In this document: positions 50,331 through 60,078 of the stretch, in pieces
Numbering within the stretch: position 1 is the first letter of the stretch
How the letters are laid out: every line of letters begins with the position of its first letter
Assembly: GCA_044225795.1 (NCBI GenBank)
Contig: JBGAIF010000001.1
Location: 310,001 to 374,000 of the forward strand
Origin: Nemorincola sp044225795
GTDB taxonomy: Bacteria > Bacteroidota > Bacteroidia > Chitinophagales > Chitinophagaceae
DNA: 64,000 bases
Reading direction: 5' to 3'
The notes under the pieces: model-generated
Seen by the model: only the letters and a program-made list of their open reading frames with translations
Told to the model about the DNA's origin: nothing
Database searches by the model: none
Made by a program: the position numbers and the translations under genes

Positions 50331-51044
50331 TCACTTCCGGATAAATACTCTCGTGCCTATCCCGGTAAATTCGTATAGCTCTTCAATGTCCTTGTTCCGT
50401 ATAGCTATACACCCATCAGTCCAGCAGACACCGTTATCTATCATATCGTCACCGCCCTTCCATATACCGTGTATGCCTATATCCCCGCCTATACGCGCCG
50501 ACCGCGGGATGGATCCGTTCTCTTTCAGATGATTGAAACAGGAATAACAGGAATCATTAGGATAGTTGATCTGCAGGAACTTATCGTACTTCGACTTCGG
50601 GTTCTTGCTCTTGATAACAAACCAACCCTCCGGGGTACAGCGGTCTCCTTCCATTCGCTTGTTCTCAAGCGGTTTAGGGCCAAATACAGCCTTATAATAG
50701 CGCACCAGCCTCCGGCGGTAATAGACCTCTACATTGTATTTTGACTTATTGACAATGATCACCACCGAATCTTTGTTCAGTGTATCCGGGTTGATATGAT
50801 AACGTGCGTTCACGTTTACCGCGGGCGGTATGATCAGCGTTTCCGTGATCTTGCGCCCGCTTTGCACATACTCTATCTTACGTATAGTATTCCCTTTGGC
50901 ATCTTTATGTTCATCCAGCACTTTAAGATTGCTCACAGGTTCCTTTTCAGAGCGGGCCTGCCCTCTACCACTCATTGGCCATAAAATGATAAGTAGAGGG
51001 ACTACGCAGTTACTAACAAACTTGTACAACCTCGCTATGCCCAT
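50331..51044 (-). CDS. YafK-type L,D-transpeptidase-fold protein
   Basis: 237 aa. A hydrophobic N-terminus (FVSNCVVPLLIILWPMSG) can be a signal or anchor. The catalytic domain shows VVIIVNKSKYNVEVYY, IGGDIGIHGIWKGG and VCWTDGCIAIRNKDIEELY, i.e. the HG and T-D-G-C-I motifs with the catalytic Cys. The TDGC form rather than SHGC is typical of the YafK branch. Members cut or form L,D cross-links or detach lipoproteins from peptidoglycan. It starts 15 bases after the preceding gene on the same strand and is probably co-transcribed with it. Confidence 0.85.
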   Translation of the reverse strand: MGIARLYKFVSNCVVPLLIILWPMSGRGQARSEKEPVSNLKVLDEHKDAKGNTIRKIEYVQSGRKITETLIIPPAVNVNARYHINPDTLNKDSVVIIVNKSKYNVEVYYRRRLVRYYKAVFGPKPLENKRMEGDRCTPEGWFVIKSKNPKSKYDKFLQINYPNDSCYSCFNHLKENGSIPRSARIGGDIGIHGIWKGGDDMIDNGVCWTDGCIAIRNKDIEELYEFTGIGTRVFIRK

Positions 51045-51058
51045 TCGTTTCTCGCTGA

Positions 51059-51706
51059 CTATTTACTGAACTGCTTGTACTCGTTGTATGGAATGACCTG
51101 GAAATCTCCCGGTATCCTGAACAGGCCATTCTCTATAGGCCCGGGGTCTATCTTCTGTACCTCAAACCCCATAGTGATATTATTCTCGTCTGTGTAGGTA
51201 AAATAAACAGGCAGGAACTTAGCTTCCGGAAACCGCTCAAATGTTACCGGGTGCGCAGGCCGCCAGTCTTTTGTATAATACACCTGGTTCGATGATCCGT
51301 CTTTATAGACAATGTTTCCACTGAATGTGGCGTAGCCACCATATTGCTTCTTACTTGTCTCCTCGTTCTTCACTACAAATCCGGAGTAACGTTCCTGCCT
51401 CCGCGCCATATCGGACACGCTCAGTTGAATGGCATATTTCTTCCCGGCTTTGCTCTGCAGGGAGTATGCCTTCCCGGTTGCGGTATTGATAAGTACTATA
51501 TCTTCATACCCGTTGTTCAACCTGAGGTCTTTGCGTATCTCCTCACCCTTAAACGTGAAAGTATAAACACCAGACACTTCCTGCTGATCTGCCGATCTCA
51601 GCTTCACCGAGTAAGATATAGTCCCTTCGGAGAAAGGCTTCTGAGCCGCTGCCACCATGCTCATGCATAAAAGCAGTATAGGAAAAACAAAGGTATGGCG
51701 GCTCAT
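51059..51706 (-). CDS. Secreted beta-rich protein (DUF4412-like)
   Basis: 215 aa. A signal peptide (MSRHTFVFPILLLCMSMVAAA) is followed by antiparallel beta strands (GTISYSVKLRS, YTFTFKGEEIRKDLRLNNGYEDIVLINTATGKAYSL, KKYAIQLS). This resembles DUF4412/LolA-like periplasmic proteins of Bacteroidota that carry the phrase 'vlidtktgkaysl'. No sorting domain. It is divergent from the S41 protease at 51853 and is followed by the L,D-transpeptidase-fold gene. Exact function unknown. Confidence 0.65.
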   Translation of the reverse strand: MSRHTFVFPILLLCMSMVAAAQKPFSEGTISYSVKLRSADQQEVSGVYTFTFKGEEIRKDLRLNNGYEDIVLINTATGKAYSLQSKAGKKYAIQLSVSDMARRQERYSGFVVKNEETSKKQYGGYATFSGNIVYKDGSSNQVYYTKDWRPAHPVTFERFPEAKFLPVYFTYTDENNITMGFEVQKIDPGPIENGLFRIPGDFQVIPYNEYKQFSK

Positions 51707-51852
51707 ATGTATGATGGTAAAATAGCAATGGCTATTTCCCGATACAAATTACCATTTTTATAACAAATATGGTCGGTTTTAGCTGATTTTATTCGCAGCA
51801 ATAACATTCCGGCAGGCCTAAAATTTGTACATTGCTTTGTATTTGCTCGATC

Positions 51853-53538
51853 ATGTCATTACTGAACAAAATAAAACAGCATAAAGGTTTCTTTGCAGGC
51901 GCAGCATTATCTGCCACAGCCTTCTTCTTTATACACGGTCGCACCGGAGATCCCTACTTCGAGATATCGAAGAACCTCGACATCTACGCAGATCTGTTCA
52001 AAGAACTGAACACTTATTATGTGGACCCTATCGAGCCCGGCAAACTCGTGAAAACAGGTGTCGATGCTATGCTGGAAGAACTGGATCCCTATACCAATTA
52101 CATAACCGAGGCGGACATAGAAGATTACAGGTTCATGACCACCGGCAAATATGCGGGGATCGGTGCCAGCATGAGAAGAAAAGGCGAGGACATTTATATT
52201 GGCGATGTTTATGAGAACAGCCCGGCGCAAAAGGCCGGCTTACATCCCGGCGATCTCGTGGAATCAATAGACAACCAGGAAGTAAAAGGAAAAACTGTTG
52301 ACGATCTGAGCGCATTGCTTAAGGGCACACCCGGCACGCAGCTCAGCATTAAGATCAGGGATACCTATACCAACACCTTACAGGTGAAGATGGTGACCCG
52401 CGGTGAGATAGAGATATCAAGTGTGCCTTATTACAGTCTCACTGGTCCCCAGAACAATATTGCCTATGTACGCCTTACACAATTTACCCAGGGTTGCGCA
52501 CGCCAGGTAAGGGATGCGTATGACAGCCTGAAACGGGCGCAACCTGCGCTGAAAGGCGTGGTCCTTGATCTGCGCAATAACCCCGGCGGTTTACTGGATG
52601 AGGCGGTGAACCTCTGCAATATGTTTGTAGATAAAGGGCAACTAATTGTGAGCACCAAGGGCAAGATCCCGGATATGGACAAAGACTACAAGACCACAGG
52701 GGTTATATGGGACAAGACCATACCACTTACAGTCCTCGTCAATCATTCTTCAGCATCTGCATCAGAGATCGTTGCCGGCACTATTCAGGACCTCGACAGG
52801 GGCGTCATCATCGGGGAACGCTCATATGGCAAAGGCCTCGTACAAGTGGTTCGCCCTCTTGGCTTTAACGCCAAGCTGAAGCTGACGATAGCCCGCTATT
52901 ATACACCAAGCGGACGCTGCATTCAGGCAATCGATTATGCACACCGCAACGTGGATGGCAGCGTAGGCTATATTCCTGACTCGCTGAAACAATCCTATAA
53001 GACTCGCAGCGGACGTACAGTAAAAAGCGGGGGAGGTGTTATGCCGGATGTCGTAATTAAAGATTTGCCCGTTAGCATGATCGCTTCAGCATTGTATTCA
53101 AAGAACTACCTTTTCGACTATGCCACTGACTATGCCCGGCAACATCCCACTATTGCAGATGCTGCTAAATTCTCTCTGACTGAAGACGAATTCGGCAAGT
53201 TCGGCAAGTGGCTGGAAAGCAAAGATTATTCTTATAAGACAGAAACCGAAACTGCCCTGGACTCTCTCAAAGGCACCGCGATCCGCGAGCATTATTACGA
53301 TGCATCGAAAGACGAATTTGAAGCACTGAGAGCTAAGCTCTCTCATGATAAGAAGCAAGACCTCATGAAACATAAAGAACAGGTGAAGCAGATGCTGGAA
53401 AATGAGATCGCATCCAGGTACTACTATACCCGCGGACGTATTGCCCAGTCATTGCAGTACGACAAAGAGCTGGAAAAAGCTATTGCGCTTATCAATCAGC
53501 CATCAGAATACTCAGCGCTGCTCAGGTCGGGCAAATAA
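51853..53538 (+). CDS. S41 family C-terminal processing protease (CtpA type)
   Basis: 561 aa from the ATG at 51853. A single N-terminal membrane segment (GFFAGAALSATAFFFI) anchors it toward the periplasm. Then come the pre-PDZ region (DPIEPGKLVKTGVDAMLEELDPYTNYI), a PDZ domain (YIGDVYENSPAQKAGLHPGDLVESID) and the S41 catalytic core. The core has VNHSSASASEIVAGTIQDL with the nucleophile Ser and ERSYGKGLVQ with the general-base Lys. The C-terminal 130 residues are helical and lysine/glutamate-rich. These proteases trim C-termini of envelope proteins. Its stop abuts the stop of the convergent redoxin gene. Confidence 0.9.
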   Translation: MSLLNKIKQHKGFFAGAALSATAFFFIHGRTGDPYFEISKNLDIYADLFKELNTYYVDPIEPGKLVKTGVDAMLEELDPYTNYITEADIEDYRFMTTGKYAGIGASMRRKGEDIYIGDVYENSPAQKAGLHPGDLVESIDNQEVKGKTVDDLSALLKGTPGTQLSIKIRDTYTNTLQVKMVTRGEIEISSVPYYSLTGPQNNIAYVRLTQFTQGCARQVRDAYDSLKRAQPALKGVVLDLRNNPGGLLDEAVNLCNMFVDKGQLIVSTKGKIPDMDKDYKTTGVIWDKTIPLTVLVNHSSASASEIVAGTIQDLDRGVIIGERSYGKGLVQVVRPLGFNAKLKLTIARYYTPSGRCIQAIDYAHRNVDGSVGYIPDSLKQSYKTRSGRTVKSGGGVMPDVVIKDLPVSMIASALYSKNYLFDYATDYARQHPTIADAAKFSLTEDEFGKFGKWLESKDYSYKTETETALDSLKGTAIREHYYDASKDEFEALRAKLSHDKKQDLMKHKEQVKQMLENEIASRYYYTRGRIAQSLQYDKELEKAIALINQPSEYSALLRSGK

Positions 53539-54069
53539 CTACTCCTTTGAATAAGGATAGATATCGCTTGCTGTCGTTTCACCCTGGAATAGCTTGATGA
53601 TCTTTTTGTGCTCATCATATAAGGCCAGGTCAGGCACTACACTGATACCATAGAACGTGCCGAAAAAGAACTCGTAATCACGGCCTGCCATAACGATATT
53701 CTTGTAGTCGCCCAGATGATACTTGTCATAGAACGTCCGCAACTCCGTCATACTATGCATCGGCGTTATCATGTATATCTGCACATTACTGATAGAATCC
53801 ATACCCCTGGTAAGTGCCTTTACCGTCCGTTGGCAGTGTTTACAATCCGGCGAGAAGAACACGATAAGCGTTTTCTTCCCGTAAGGGATATTGAAAGTGT
53901 TGAATATTGTCACACTATCCATCATCCTGATATTGAAAGCAGGAAGCTTGGGGTATTTCTGATACGGTTTTAATGTATCTGTCGGGTCTTTCTTTATGGT
54001 ATCTATAGGTGGTTGCGCCCTGACTACAGTGACATACATTAGTAATATCAACAACAATATTCTCATCAA
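53539..54069 (-). CDS. TlpA-like thiol-disulfide protein
   Basis: 176 aa. A short signal peptide (ILLLILLMYVTVVRA) precedes a thioredoxin fold with LIVFFSPDCKHCQRTVKAL (active site CKHC) and FYGISVVPDLALYDEHKKIIK (cis-Pro before D). It acts in the periplasm, probably keeping cysteines reduced. It starts 43 bases downstream of recJ on the same strand. Confidence 0.8.
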   Translation of the reverse strand: MMRILLLILLMYVTVVRAQPPIDTIKKDPTDTLKPYQKYPKLPAFNIRMMDSVTIFNTFNIPYGKKTLIVFFSPDCKHCQRTVKALTRGMDSISNVQIYMITPMHSMTELRTFYDKYHLGDYKNIVMAGRDYEFFFGTFYGISVVPDLALYDEHKKIIKLFQGETTASDIYPYSKE

Positions 54070-54111
54070 TATAAAATTAGAATAAATCCACGAAGTCCGC
54101 TTTAACTATAA

Positions 54112-55821
54112 CTATGAGCCTGTCGTTTTGATATCTATGATCCTTAGCTGTAGCCTTGTGTTGCCATTGTACTCATTTTCATCAATGTGATACACCATAT
54201 CAAACGGGCCGTTCTTTACCAGTTCGTATTTCTCAGCCAGGCCAAAACCTATACCTTCAATGATAACACCATTATGCTGGTGTGCTACTACTTTTAAGTG
54301 CTGATCCTTTATCACAACCGATGAGCGCTGGTAATCATACAGACCCCGTGTCAGGAATATTGGCTTCATATTCGAAGGGCCAAATGGTTCAAACTGTTTC
54401 AACAGGTTGTAAAAATTCTGCTTTATCAATGTCAATGGTATCTCTGCGTCTATCTCCACCTCGGGCACTTGTTGCTCGGGTGTTATGCGCGATGCTACTA
54501 TCTCTTCAAACTTGTCTATGAAAGCCTGCACCTTCTCTTCACTTAGTGTCATACCTGCTGCATAGAAGTGTCCGCCGTAATTCTCCAGCAGGTCCCGGCA
54601 TTCATGGATGGCCTCATAAATATTGAATCCGGGCACCGAGCGGGCGGAACCTGTGGCCTTGCCATTAGCGGAGGTAAGCACTATTGTGGGCCGGAAATAG
54701 TGATCGATAAGCCTGGATGCTACAATACCAACCACCCCTTTATGCCAGTGTGGGCGGTGCAGCACCGTCGATTTCTTGCCCCACCCTTCTCCATCATGCA
54801 ATATGGACAGAGCTTCATCTGTGATACTCTTATCTATCTCTTTTCTGTCATCATTGTCTGAGTGCAATTCTGCAGCGAGTGCTTCAGCTTTATCAGGCTC
54901 ATTCTCTATAAAGAACTCAACCGCCTTGCGCGCATCATCCATTCTGCCGGCAGCGTTTACCCGGGGGCCTATCACAAATACAAGATCGGGTATGGTCAGC
55001 GTCTTGGTGACACCTCCCATCTTTTTCAGCGTTGCTATTGCCAGTGAAGGCGATTCATTTATTTTTCTGATACCATAAAACGCCAATATCCGGTTCTCTC
55101 CATCTATCGGCACAATATCTGCGGCTATGCTTGTAGCCACAAGGTCCAGGTACTTATATACATTCTCGGGCGACTGCCTCCAATGAATGGCAAGTGCGCT
55201 TGCCAGTTTGAAACCGATACCACAGCCGCTTAGTTCCTTATAGGGATAGTTACAATCTGCCTGTTTCGGGTTCAATATCGCGTAAGCAGGCGGCACAGCA
55301 TCATCGGGCAGGTGGTGGTCACATACGATCACATCTATACCCAACGATTGCGCATAGGTGATATATTCCACGGATTTGATACCGCAATCTAATGTGATGA
55401 GTAGTGTATAGCCGTTGGCATGGGCATGGTCTATGCCTTGCCTGCTGATACCATAACCCTCCCGGTATCTATGCGGAATATAAAAAGATAGCTCACCTTT
55501 ATAATTATCCTTCAGAAATGAATATAACAATGCTACCGAAGTGGTACCATCCACATCATAGTCGCCATACACCATGATCCGCTCATGCCATTCTATGGCC
55601 TCAGCGATACGATCCACTGCCTTCCGCATCCCCTTCATCAGAAACGGGTCGTGCAATTGGCTCAATTCCGGCCTGAAGAACAACCTTGCATTTTCAAAAT
55701 CCTCCACACCACGTAGCGCCAGCAACCTGCATACCGCGGGGTTTATTTTTAACGCGTCATAAAGCCTGTTCACCACCTCTTCGGCGGCAGGTCGCAGGGT
55801 CCATCTTTTTTCAGGCCTCAT
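54112..55821 (-). CDS. recJ: Single-stranded-DNA-specific exonuclease RecJ
   Basis: 569 aa, normal length. The DHH motifs are clear: VYGDYDVDGTTSVALLYS (motif I), TLDCGIKSVEY (motif II), VCDHHLPDD (motif III, DHH) and LNPKQADCNYPYKELSGCGIGFKL. The DHHA1 part has GPRVNAAGRMDDARKAVEFF and SGRSVPGFNIYEA-like GSARSVPGFNIYEAI with GGHFYAAGMTL. It degrades single-stranded DNA 5' to 3' in recombination and mismatch repair. The kmo gene ends 12 bases upstream on the same strand. Confidence 0.95.
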   Translation of the reverse strand: MRPEKRWTLRPAAEEVVNRLYDALKINPAVCRLLALRGVEDFENARLFFRPELSQLHDPFLMKGMRKAVDRIAEAIEWHERIMVYGDYDVDGTTSVALLYSFLKDNYKGELSFYIPHRYREGYGISRQGIDHAHANGYTLLITLDCGIKSVEYITYAQSLGIDVIVCDHHLPDDAVPPAYAILNPKQADCNYPYKELSGCGIGFKLASALAIHWRQSPENVYKYLDLVATSIAADIVPIDGENRILAFYGIRKINESPSLAIATLKKMGGVTKTLTIPDLVFVIGPRVNAAGRMDDARKAVEFFIENEPDKAEALAAELHSDNDDRKEIDKSITDEALSILHDGEGWGKKSTVLHRPHWHKGVVGIVASRLIDHYFRPTIVLTSANGKATGSARSVPGFNIYEAIHECRDLLENYGGHFYAAGMTLSEEKVQAFIDKFEEIVASRITPEQQVPEVEIDAEIPLTLIKQNFYNLLKQFEPFGPSNMKPIFLTRGLYDYQRSSVVIKDQHLKVVAHQHNGVIIEGIGFGLAEKYELVKNGPFDMVYHIDENEYNGNTRLQLRIIDIKTTGS

Positions 55822-55833
55822 CTATAGTGATAC

Positions 55834-57210
55834 TTATACGCCAAAGTCTAACTGTTGTACATCATTATGATATTCCGCTACCCACTTCCCGAGTGAATTG
55901 CAAAAATCATTACTGCTTATATTGCTGAAGAAATCCCCTTCACTCATGATACGCGCCAGCAGTCTGTCCTGGGCCTGTATGCACTGTATAGCGGTATTGT
56001 AGGGTACATGGCTGAATGAAACCATTTCATATACAGACACGAACTGCTCTGGATAACGGTTACCCAGTTCTTTCTCGATCTTCTTGCGTTCCAGAAACTT
56101 CGGATCTGCTACCTTATCTCTCATCTCGATAAAATTCGCTAACGCCAGGTCGGCCACAGCGTCTCCGTTCGGTTTACGCTTTATTTCATATTGCTGCAGT
56201 ATTGTGTCCCAGTCGTCACCATATACATCCAGCAACCCGGATAACACACTGCAATCTTCAAACCCGGCATTCATTCCCTGTCCGTAAAAAGGAACTATCG
56301 CATGTGCGGCATCTCCTATCAGTGCACTCTTGTTTTTATAGTGCCATGGGAATATATGCGTCGTTATGAGTGCTGAGGTGGGATTGGTAAAGAAATCATC
56401 CAGCAATCCGGGCATCAACGCCTTAGCATCCGCAAACTGCTCATCAAACAGGCGCGTTACATCTTCTTCTGTGTTAAGTTTAGCAAATGACATACCATCT
56501 CCTTCAAACGGCATGAACATCGTACATGTGAATGTACCGTCTGTATTCGGCAGCGCAATCATCATATACTTTCCACGCGGCCATATGTGCAACGCGTTTT
56601 TTTCCATCAGCCATGCGCCATTATCGCCCGGCAATATGCATAGCTCCTTGTATCCGTATTCCAGGTAGTGCTGGTCGCAGTTCACTCGGTTCATATGCAC
56701 ATAACTACCACGAAGCGCGCTGAAAGCCCCGTCTGCGCCAAATAGCAGGTCTGCCTGCTTTATCTTCTTTTGCCCGTCTGCGGTTTCAAAGTGCAGTATA
56801 TTCTCCGCCACATCCACATGTGTACAGCGGTGATCAAAGAATAGCTGTACTCCGTTCTGCTCTGCAAGGTCCATCAGCTTCTTATTCAGCTCCCCGCGGC
56901 TTACAGAGAATATCGCCTCATTCTTACGGCTGTATGGCTGAAATGCTGTGCTGCCATCAGGCTGATGCAGGTAGCGGCCATACATCGGTATGGCAAGTGG
57001 CTCCATATCCGCCTTCAGCCCTGCCAGCTCCAGGGCCTTCCAGCCGCGGGCGCTCATAGCAAGGTTGATGCTCTTACCTGCGCTTATATTCGCCCGGCGC
57101 ATATCAGGCCTGCGTTCATATATTTCTACTTCATAACCTCTTTTGCGAAGAACGATCGCCAGCAGCGAGCCTACAAGCCCAGCGCCTAGTATTGTCACCT
57201 TGCGTGCCAT
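55834..57210 (-). CDS. kmo: Kynurenine 3-monooxygenase
   Basis: 458 aa, normal length. FAD-binding motifs VTILGAGLVGSLLAIVL (GxGxxG), EIYERRPDMR, DLLFGADGAFSALR (DG motif) and LIGDAAHAIVPFYGQGMNAG (GD motif) are complete, and the long C-terminal helix region is present. It hydroxylates L-kynurenine to 3-hydroxykynurenine with NADPH and O2 on the tryptophan-to-NAD route. No other kynurenine-pathway genes are visible in the window. It may be transcribed with recJ. Confidence 0.95.
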   Translation of the reverse strand: MARKVTILGAGLVGSLLAIVLRKRGYEVEIYERRPDMRRANISAGKSINLAMSARGWKALELAGLKADMEPLAIPMYGRYLHQPDGSTAFQPYSRKNEAIFSVSRGELNKKLMDLAEQNGVQLFFDHRCTHVDVAENILHFETADGQKKIKQADLLFGADGAFSALRGSYVHMNRVNCDQHYLEYGYKELCILPGDNGAWLMEKNALHIWPRGKYMMIALPNTDGTFTCTMFMPFEGDGMSFAKLNTEEDVTRLFDEQFADAKALMPGLLDDFFTNPTSALITTHIFPWHYKNKSALIGDAAHAIVPFYGQGMNAGFEDCSVLSGLLDVYGDDWDTILQQYEIKRKPNGDAVADLALANFIEMRDKVADPKFLERKKIEKELGNRYPEQFVSVYEMVSFSHVPYNTAIQCIQAQDRLLARIMSEGDFFSNISSNDFCNSLGKWVAEYHNDVQQLDFGV

Positions 57211-57430
57211 ATTCCGGATTTAATGCTCCAAAATACGCAAATAACAATTCTCTTACCAATGACGAACGTCAGACTATGTATGTTATAATAGTAACAGCTT
57301 CTTTTATATCTTTATCGCAACCATACGAATCACCCTTGGGTTAATGTAATATTTGGATTGTAGGGAAGGTGGTAGTGTATATGCCAACATTGTTCTTAGA
57401 GATCGGTACATTATAAAAAAACATCCTTTC

Positions 57431-58399
57431 ATGAATCGCTACATTCCGTCGCACACCAGGCAATTGCTTTTTGCAGTGCTGATTATTCTTTTTGCTTATG
57501 GCTGCAATAATGCCTCCACACCACCTCCTGCTGGCGCCGCACCTGCACCCGCAACTGATGAGCCGGTAACTACGGCACCTGCGCCCGAGTCTGCGCCGCC
57601 TCCGGCGCCCGATCCGGAACCGGCAGCAAGTTCTGCCCCGAAAGATAAACCAAAGAACAAAGCCGTAAGCCCGCCCAATGGCCAGGCATCGACATCGACC
57701 GGTCATAATGATCCTACCCCCGTTCCGGCACCGGCACCGCCTCCTCCGCCGCCACCTCCTGCACCATCACCAGCCCCTACTGCAGCTGCTGATGCCCCTC
57801 CCCCCGCACCTGTAAAGCGCCCCGATCCCACTCTGGCATATAAGTATCCTAAAACTTTAAAGCAAAAGGAAAGCGGTAAGTACATCTACGTCAACGTCAA
57901 CGTAAAGGATGTCCAGTCTGTTATCCGGGACCTTAAAGCGGATATTGTTGAGTTCAAACAGGATGATCTCAAAAAAGAGGATACCGAAGTGATCAAAACA
58001 GTGACCATAAAACCATATAGATACATTACGGTTACATTACAGAGCTACTCTCCGGCTTTGAAAATAGATTCTACTGACGGACAATCTGCAACCCAGCTTA
58101 TTGATACGGTGAACGGCAATAAATGGAAATGGCATGTAAGCACGGATACGGGCACTGGCAAGGTCAATGTTGTCTTACACGTTACCGGATATAATGTGGA
58201 AGGTGAAGCGAAAACTGTAATCACAGAACGAAATATTCCAATGCAGATAAAGCTGGAAATGAACCCCATGCCAAAAATGTGGACATGGCTGGTAGATCAC
58301 CCGCAGTCTTTCCTCACTTTGCTCATCATTCCATTCTTTAAATGGCTTGGAGGCTTCATCAAGAAGAAGAAAGAGGGTGATAAAGAAAAGAGTGCATAA
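57431..58399 (+). CDS. Pro/Ala-rich lipoprotein-like protein with C-terminal membrane helix
   Basis: 322 aa from the ATG at 57431, which gives the signal LLFAVLIILFAYGC (lipobox-like, Cys at about residue 25). About 110 residues of Pro/Ala/Thr-rich low complexity follow. A beta-rich domain comes next (KYIYVNVNVKDVQSVIRDLKADIVEF ... IKPYRYITVTLQSYSP ... KWHVSTDTGTGKVNVVLHVTGYN). It ends in one transmembrane helix (SFLTLLIIPFFKWLGGFI) and a Lys-rich tail. An outer lipid anchor plus a C-terminal inner-membrane helix in one protein is odd. It could bridge the periplasm, or the lipobox may be false. No known family. Confidence 0.6.
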   Translation: MNRYIPSHTRQLLFAVLIILFAYGCNNASTPPPAGAAPAPATDEPVTTAPAPESAPPPAPDPEPAASSAPKDKPKNKAVSPPNGQASTSTGHNDPTPVPAPAPPPPPPPPAPSPAPTAAADAPPPAPVKRPDPTLAYKYPKTLKQKESGKYIYVNVNVKDVQSVIRDLKADIVEFKQDDLKKEDTEVIKTVTIKPYRYITVTLQSYSPALKIDSTDGQSATQLIDTVNGNKWKWHVSTDTGTGKVNVVLHVTGYNVEGEAKTVITERNIPMQIKLEMNPMPKMWTWLVDHPQSFLTLLIIPFFKWLGGFIKKKKEGDKEKSA

Positions 58400-58569
58400 G
58401 CATTTCTTCAGATCCCGCGAAAACAACGATGCAAATACAACGAGTATACTTCAAAAACAACTGCTTATGATGTAGGTTTTTGAAGATTCGGACATTGCAT
58501 CGGATGACATTTAAGCATTGAACATTCAACTGCAAATAACTTATATTTGATTCAATAAATGAAAACACC

Positions 58570-60006
58570 ATGCAAAACAAAGCATCAATTCGTTATGATA
58601 TCCTGTTAGATACCACCATAAATGATCTTACACTCTCCTCTGGCAAGGAACATCACAAGCTGCACCGCAATAAAAATAATGCGCTTTGGTTTGAAGGGAC
58701 TGTATCATTTGCCCATGATAACACAGACTTTATAGACCTTGTGTTTATCGGCACTTGTGGCGATATCACTTATATAGATGGCAGACTGCAGTTGTGGCAT
58801 GATGACTTTGAGCTGGTTCGGTATGACTTTCACGAAATTGTATCGAACGGGCAGTTTAGTATTCAACTGCAAGGTCTTCGTATCAAGCCTGCTATTGAGC
58901 CAATTCCTCAACCGCAGAGAGTCGCAATGCTAAGGCCAGAAAGTATGGCAACGATGGATGAATCAGCACCTCCTATAGCATTGCATATGACGCACGCAAA
59001 ACCGCCTGTAAAAGATGGTGGTGAGGTAACTGTCTTTTATGGTACAACCCGTAATAGGACAGGCAAATCAGATGTAAATGATTATTATGGCAGTGATCTT
59101 ACCAACCTGCAATTGGGAACATGTACCATAAGCATACCGGATGGTCATAAAACGGGAGCAATTGAGCGCCCGATGAAGATATTCGGATTCAGCCTGCGCA
59201 AAGAAAGTACGTCAAAAGATGTTGTGCTAACCGCGATCAATGAGCTTTCGACAGGCGATTTCAACACTTTTGTTCGCGACCATATTGCCGGTTCTGACTT
59301 AAAATCAGCTCTTGTATTCATTCATGGCTTCAATGTTACCTTCGCTGAAGCCGCATGGCGGGCAGGACAACTTGCACACGATATGCCATTCAATGGCGTC
59401 ACCGGATTTTTTAGCTGGCCATCAGCAGGTTCGGCCCCGGATTATATTCGCGACATTGAGCGCGCAGATGCCAGTGTACCTGCTTTAGTTTCGTTCATAG
59501 AAAACCTGGTCGACAATGCCGGAGTAGAACAACTCCACTTCCTGGCCCATAGCATGGGCAACCGTGTACTGACAGGAGCAATGGAGCTTATGTTCAACAA
59601 TGAAGCCAAATCGGTTAAGCTGAAAGCTATCAGCCAATTGGTATTGGCGGCCCCCGACCTTGACAAAGATGTTTTTAAAAACCGTATACTTCCTGCCTTC
59701 AGGAAAATAGGCACCCGCCGCACGCTTTATGCCTCAGACAAAGATATGGCCCTTGCTTTATCCCGTAAATTAAGGGATGGCCTTACACGCCTTGGACAAG
59801 CAGGGAACGACATATTTGTAGCAGACGGAATGGATACTGTGGATGCATCAAATGTGCTCTCTGAAGGATTACATCATAGCTATATATTTGAAACAGAACA
59901 GCTACTGAAAGACCTGTACGAAATGATCACTGATGGGCTTGAACCGTCAAAACGGGACCTGCAGGCAGCTAGCCGGGATGGTATTAATTACTGGTTATTC
60001 CCATAA
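58570..60006 (+). CDS. DUF900 family alpha/beta hydrolase
   Basis: 478 aa. The C-terminal 300 residues are a DUF900-type alpha/beta hydrolase: VFYGTTRNRTG, GTCTISIPDGHKTG, ALVFIHGFNVTFAEAAWRAGQLAHD, GVTGFFSWPSAG and HFLAHSMGNRVL, with the nucleophile Ser in A-H-S-M-G and a likely His in EGLHHSYIF. The N-terminal 130 residues (effector-like beta domain, IRYDILLDTTINDLTLSSG) are unassigned and not usual for the family. No signal peptide. A bidirectional terminator follows. Confidence 0.85.
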   Translation: MQNKASIRYDILLDTTINDLTLSSGKEHHKLHRNKNNALWFEGTVSFAHDNTDFIDLVFIGTCGDITYIDGRLQLWHDDFELVRYDFHEIVSNGQFSIQLQGLRIKPAIEPIPQPQRVAMLRPESMATMDESAPPIALHMTHAKPPVKDGGEVTVFYGTTRNRTGKSDVNDYYGSDLTNLQLGTCTISIPDGHKTGAIERPMKIFGFSLRKESTSKDVVLTAINELSTGDFNTFVRDHIAGSDLKSALVFIHGFNVTFAEAAWRAGQLAHDMPFNGVTGFFSWPSAGSAPDYIRDIERADASVPALVSFIENLVDNAGVEQLHFLAHSMGNRVLTGAMELMFNNEAKSVKLKAISQLVLAAPDLDKDVFKNRILPAFRKIGTRRTLYASDKDMALALSRKLRDGLTRLGQAGNDIFVADGMDTVDASNVLSEGLHHSYIFETEQLLKDLYEMITDGLEPSKRDLQAASRDGINYWLFP

Positions 60007-60034
60007 AACATTCTAATGATGTAGGGACATAAAA

Positions 60035-60063
60035 AAAGAGACTGTAACGAAACAGTCTCTTTT
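60035..60063. terminator. Bidirectional intrinsic terminator
   Basis: AAAGAGACTGT (60035-60045) and ACAGTCTCTTT (60052-60062) form an 11-bp stem with an AACGAA loop. An A tract stands on the left and a T tract on the right, so it works in both directions: for the DUF900 gene (plus) and the lysine/alanine-repeat gene (minus). Confidence 0.9.
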
Positions 60064-60078
60064 AAGAATGCTAAAAGA

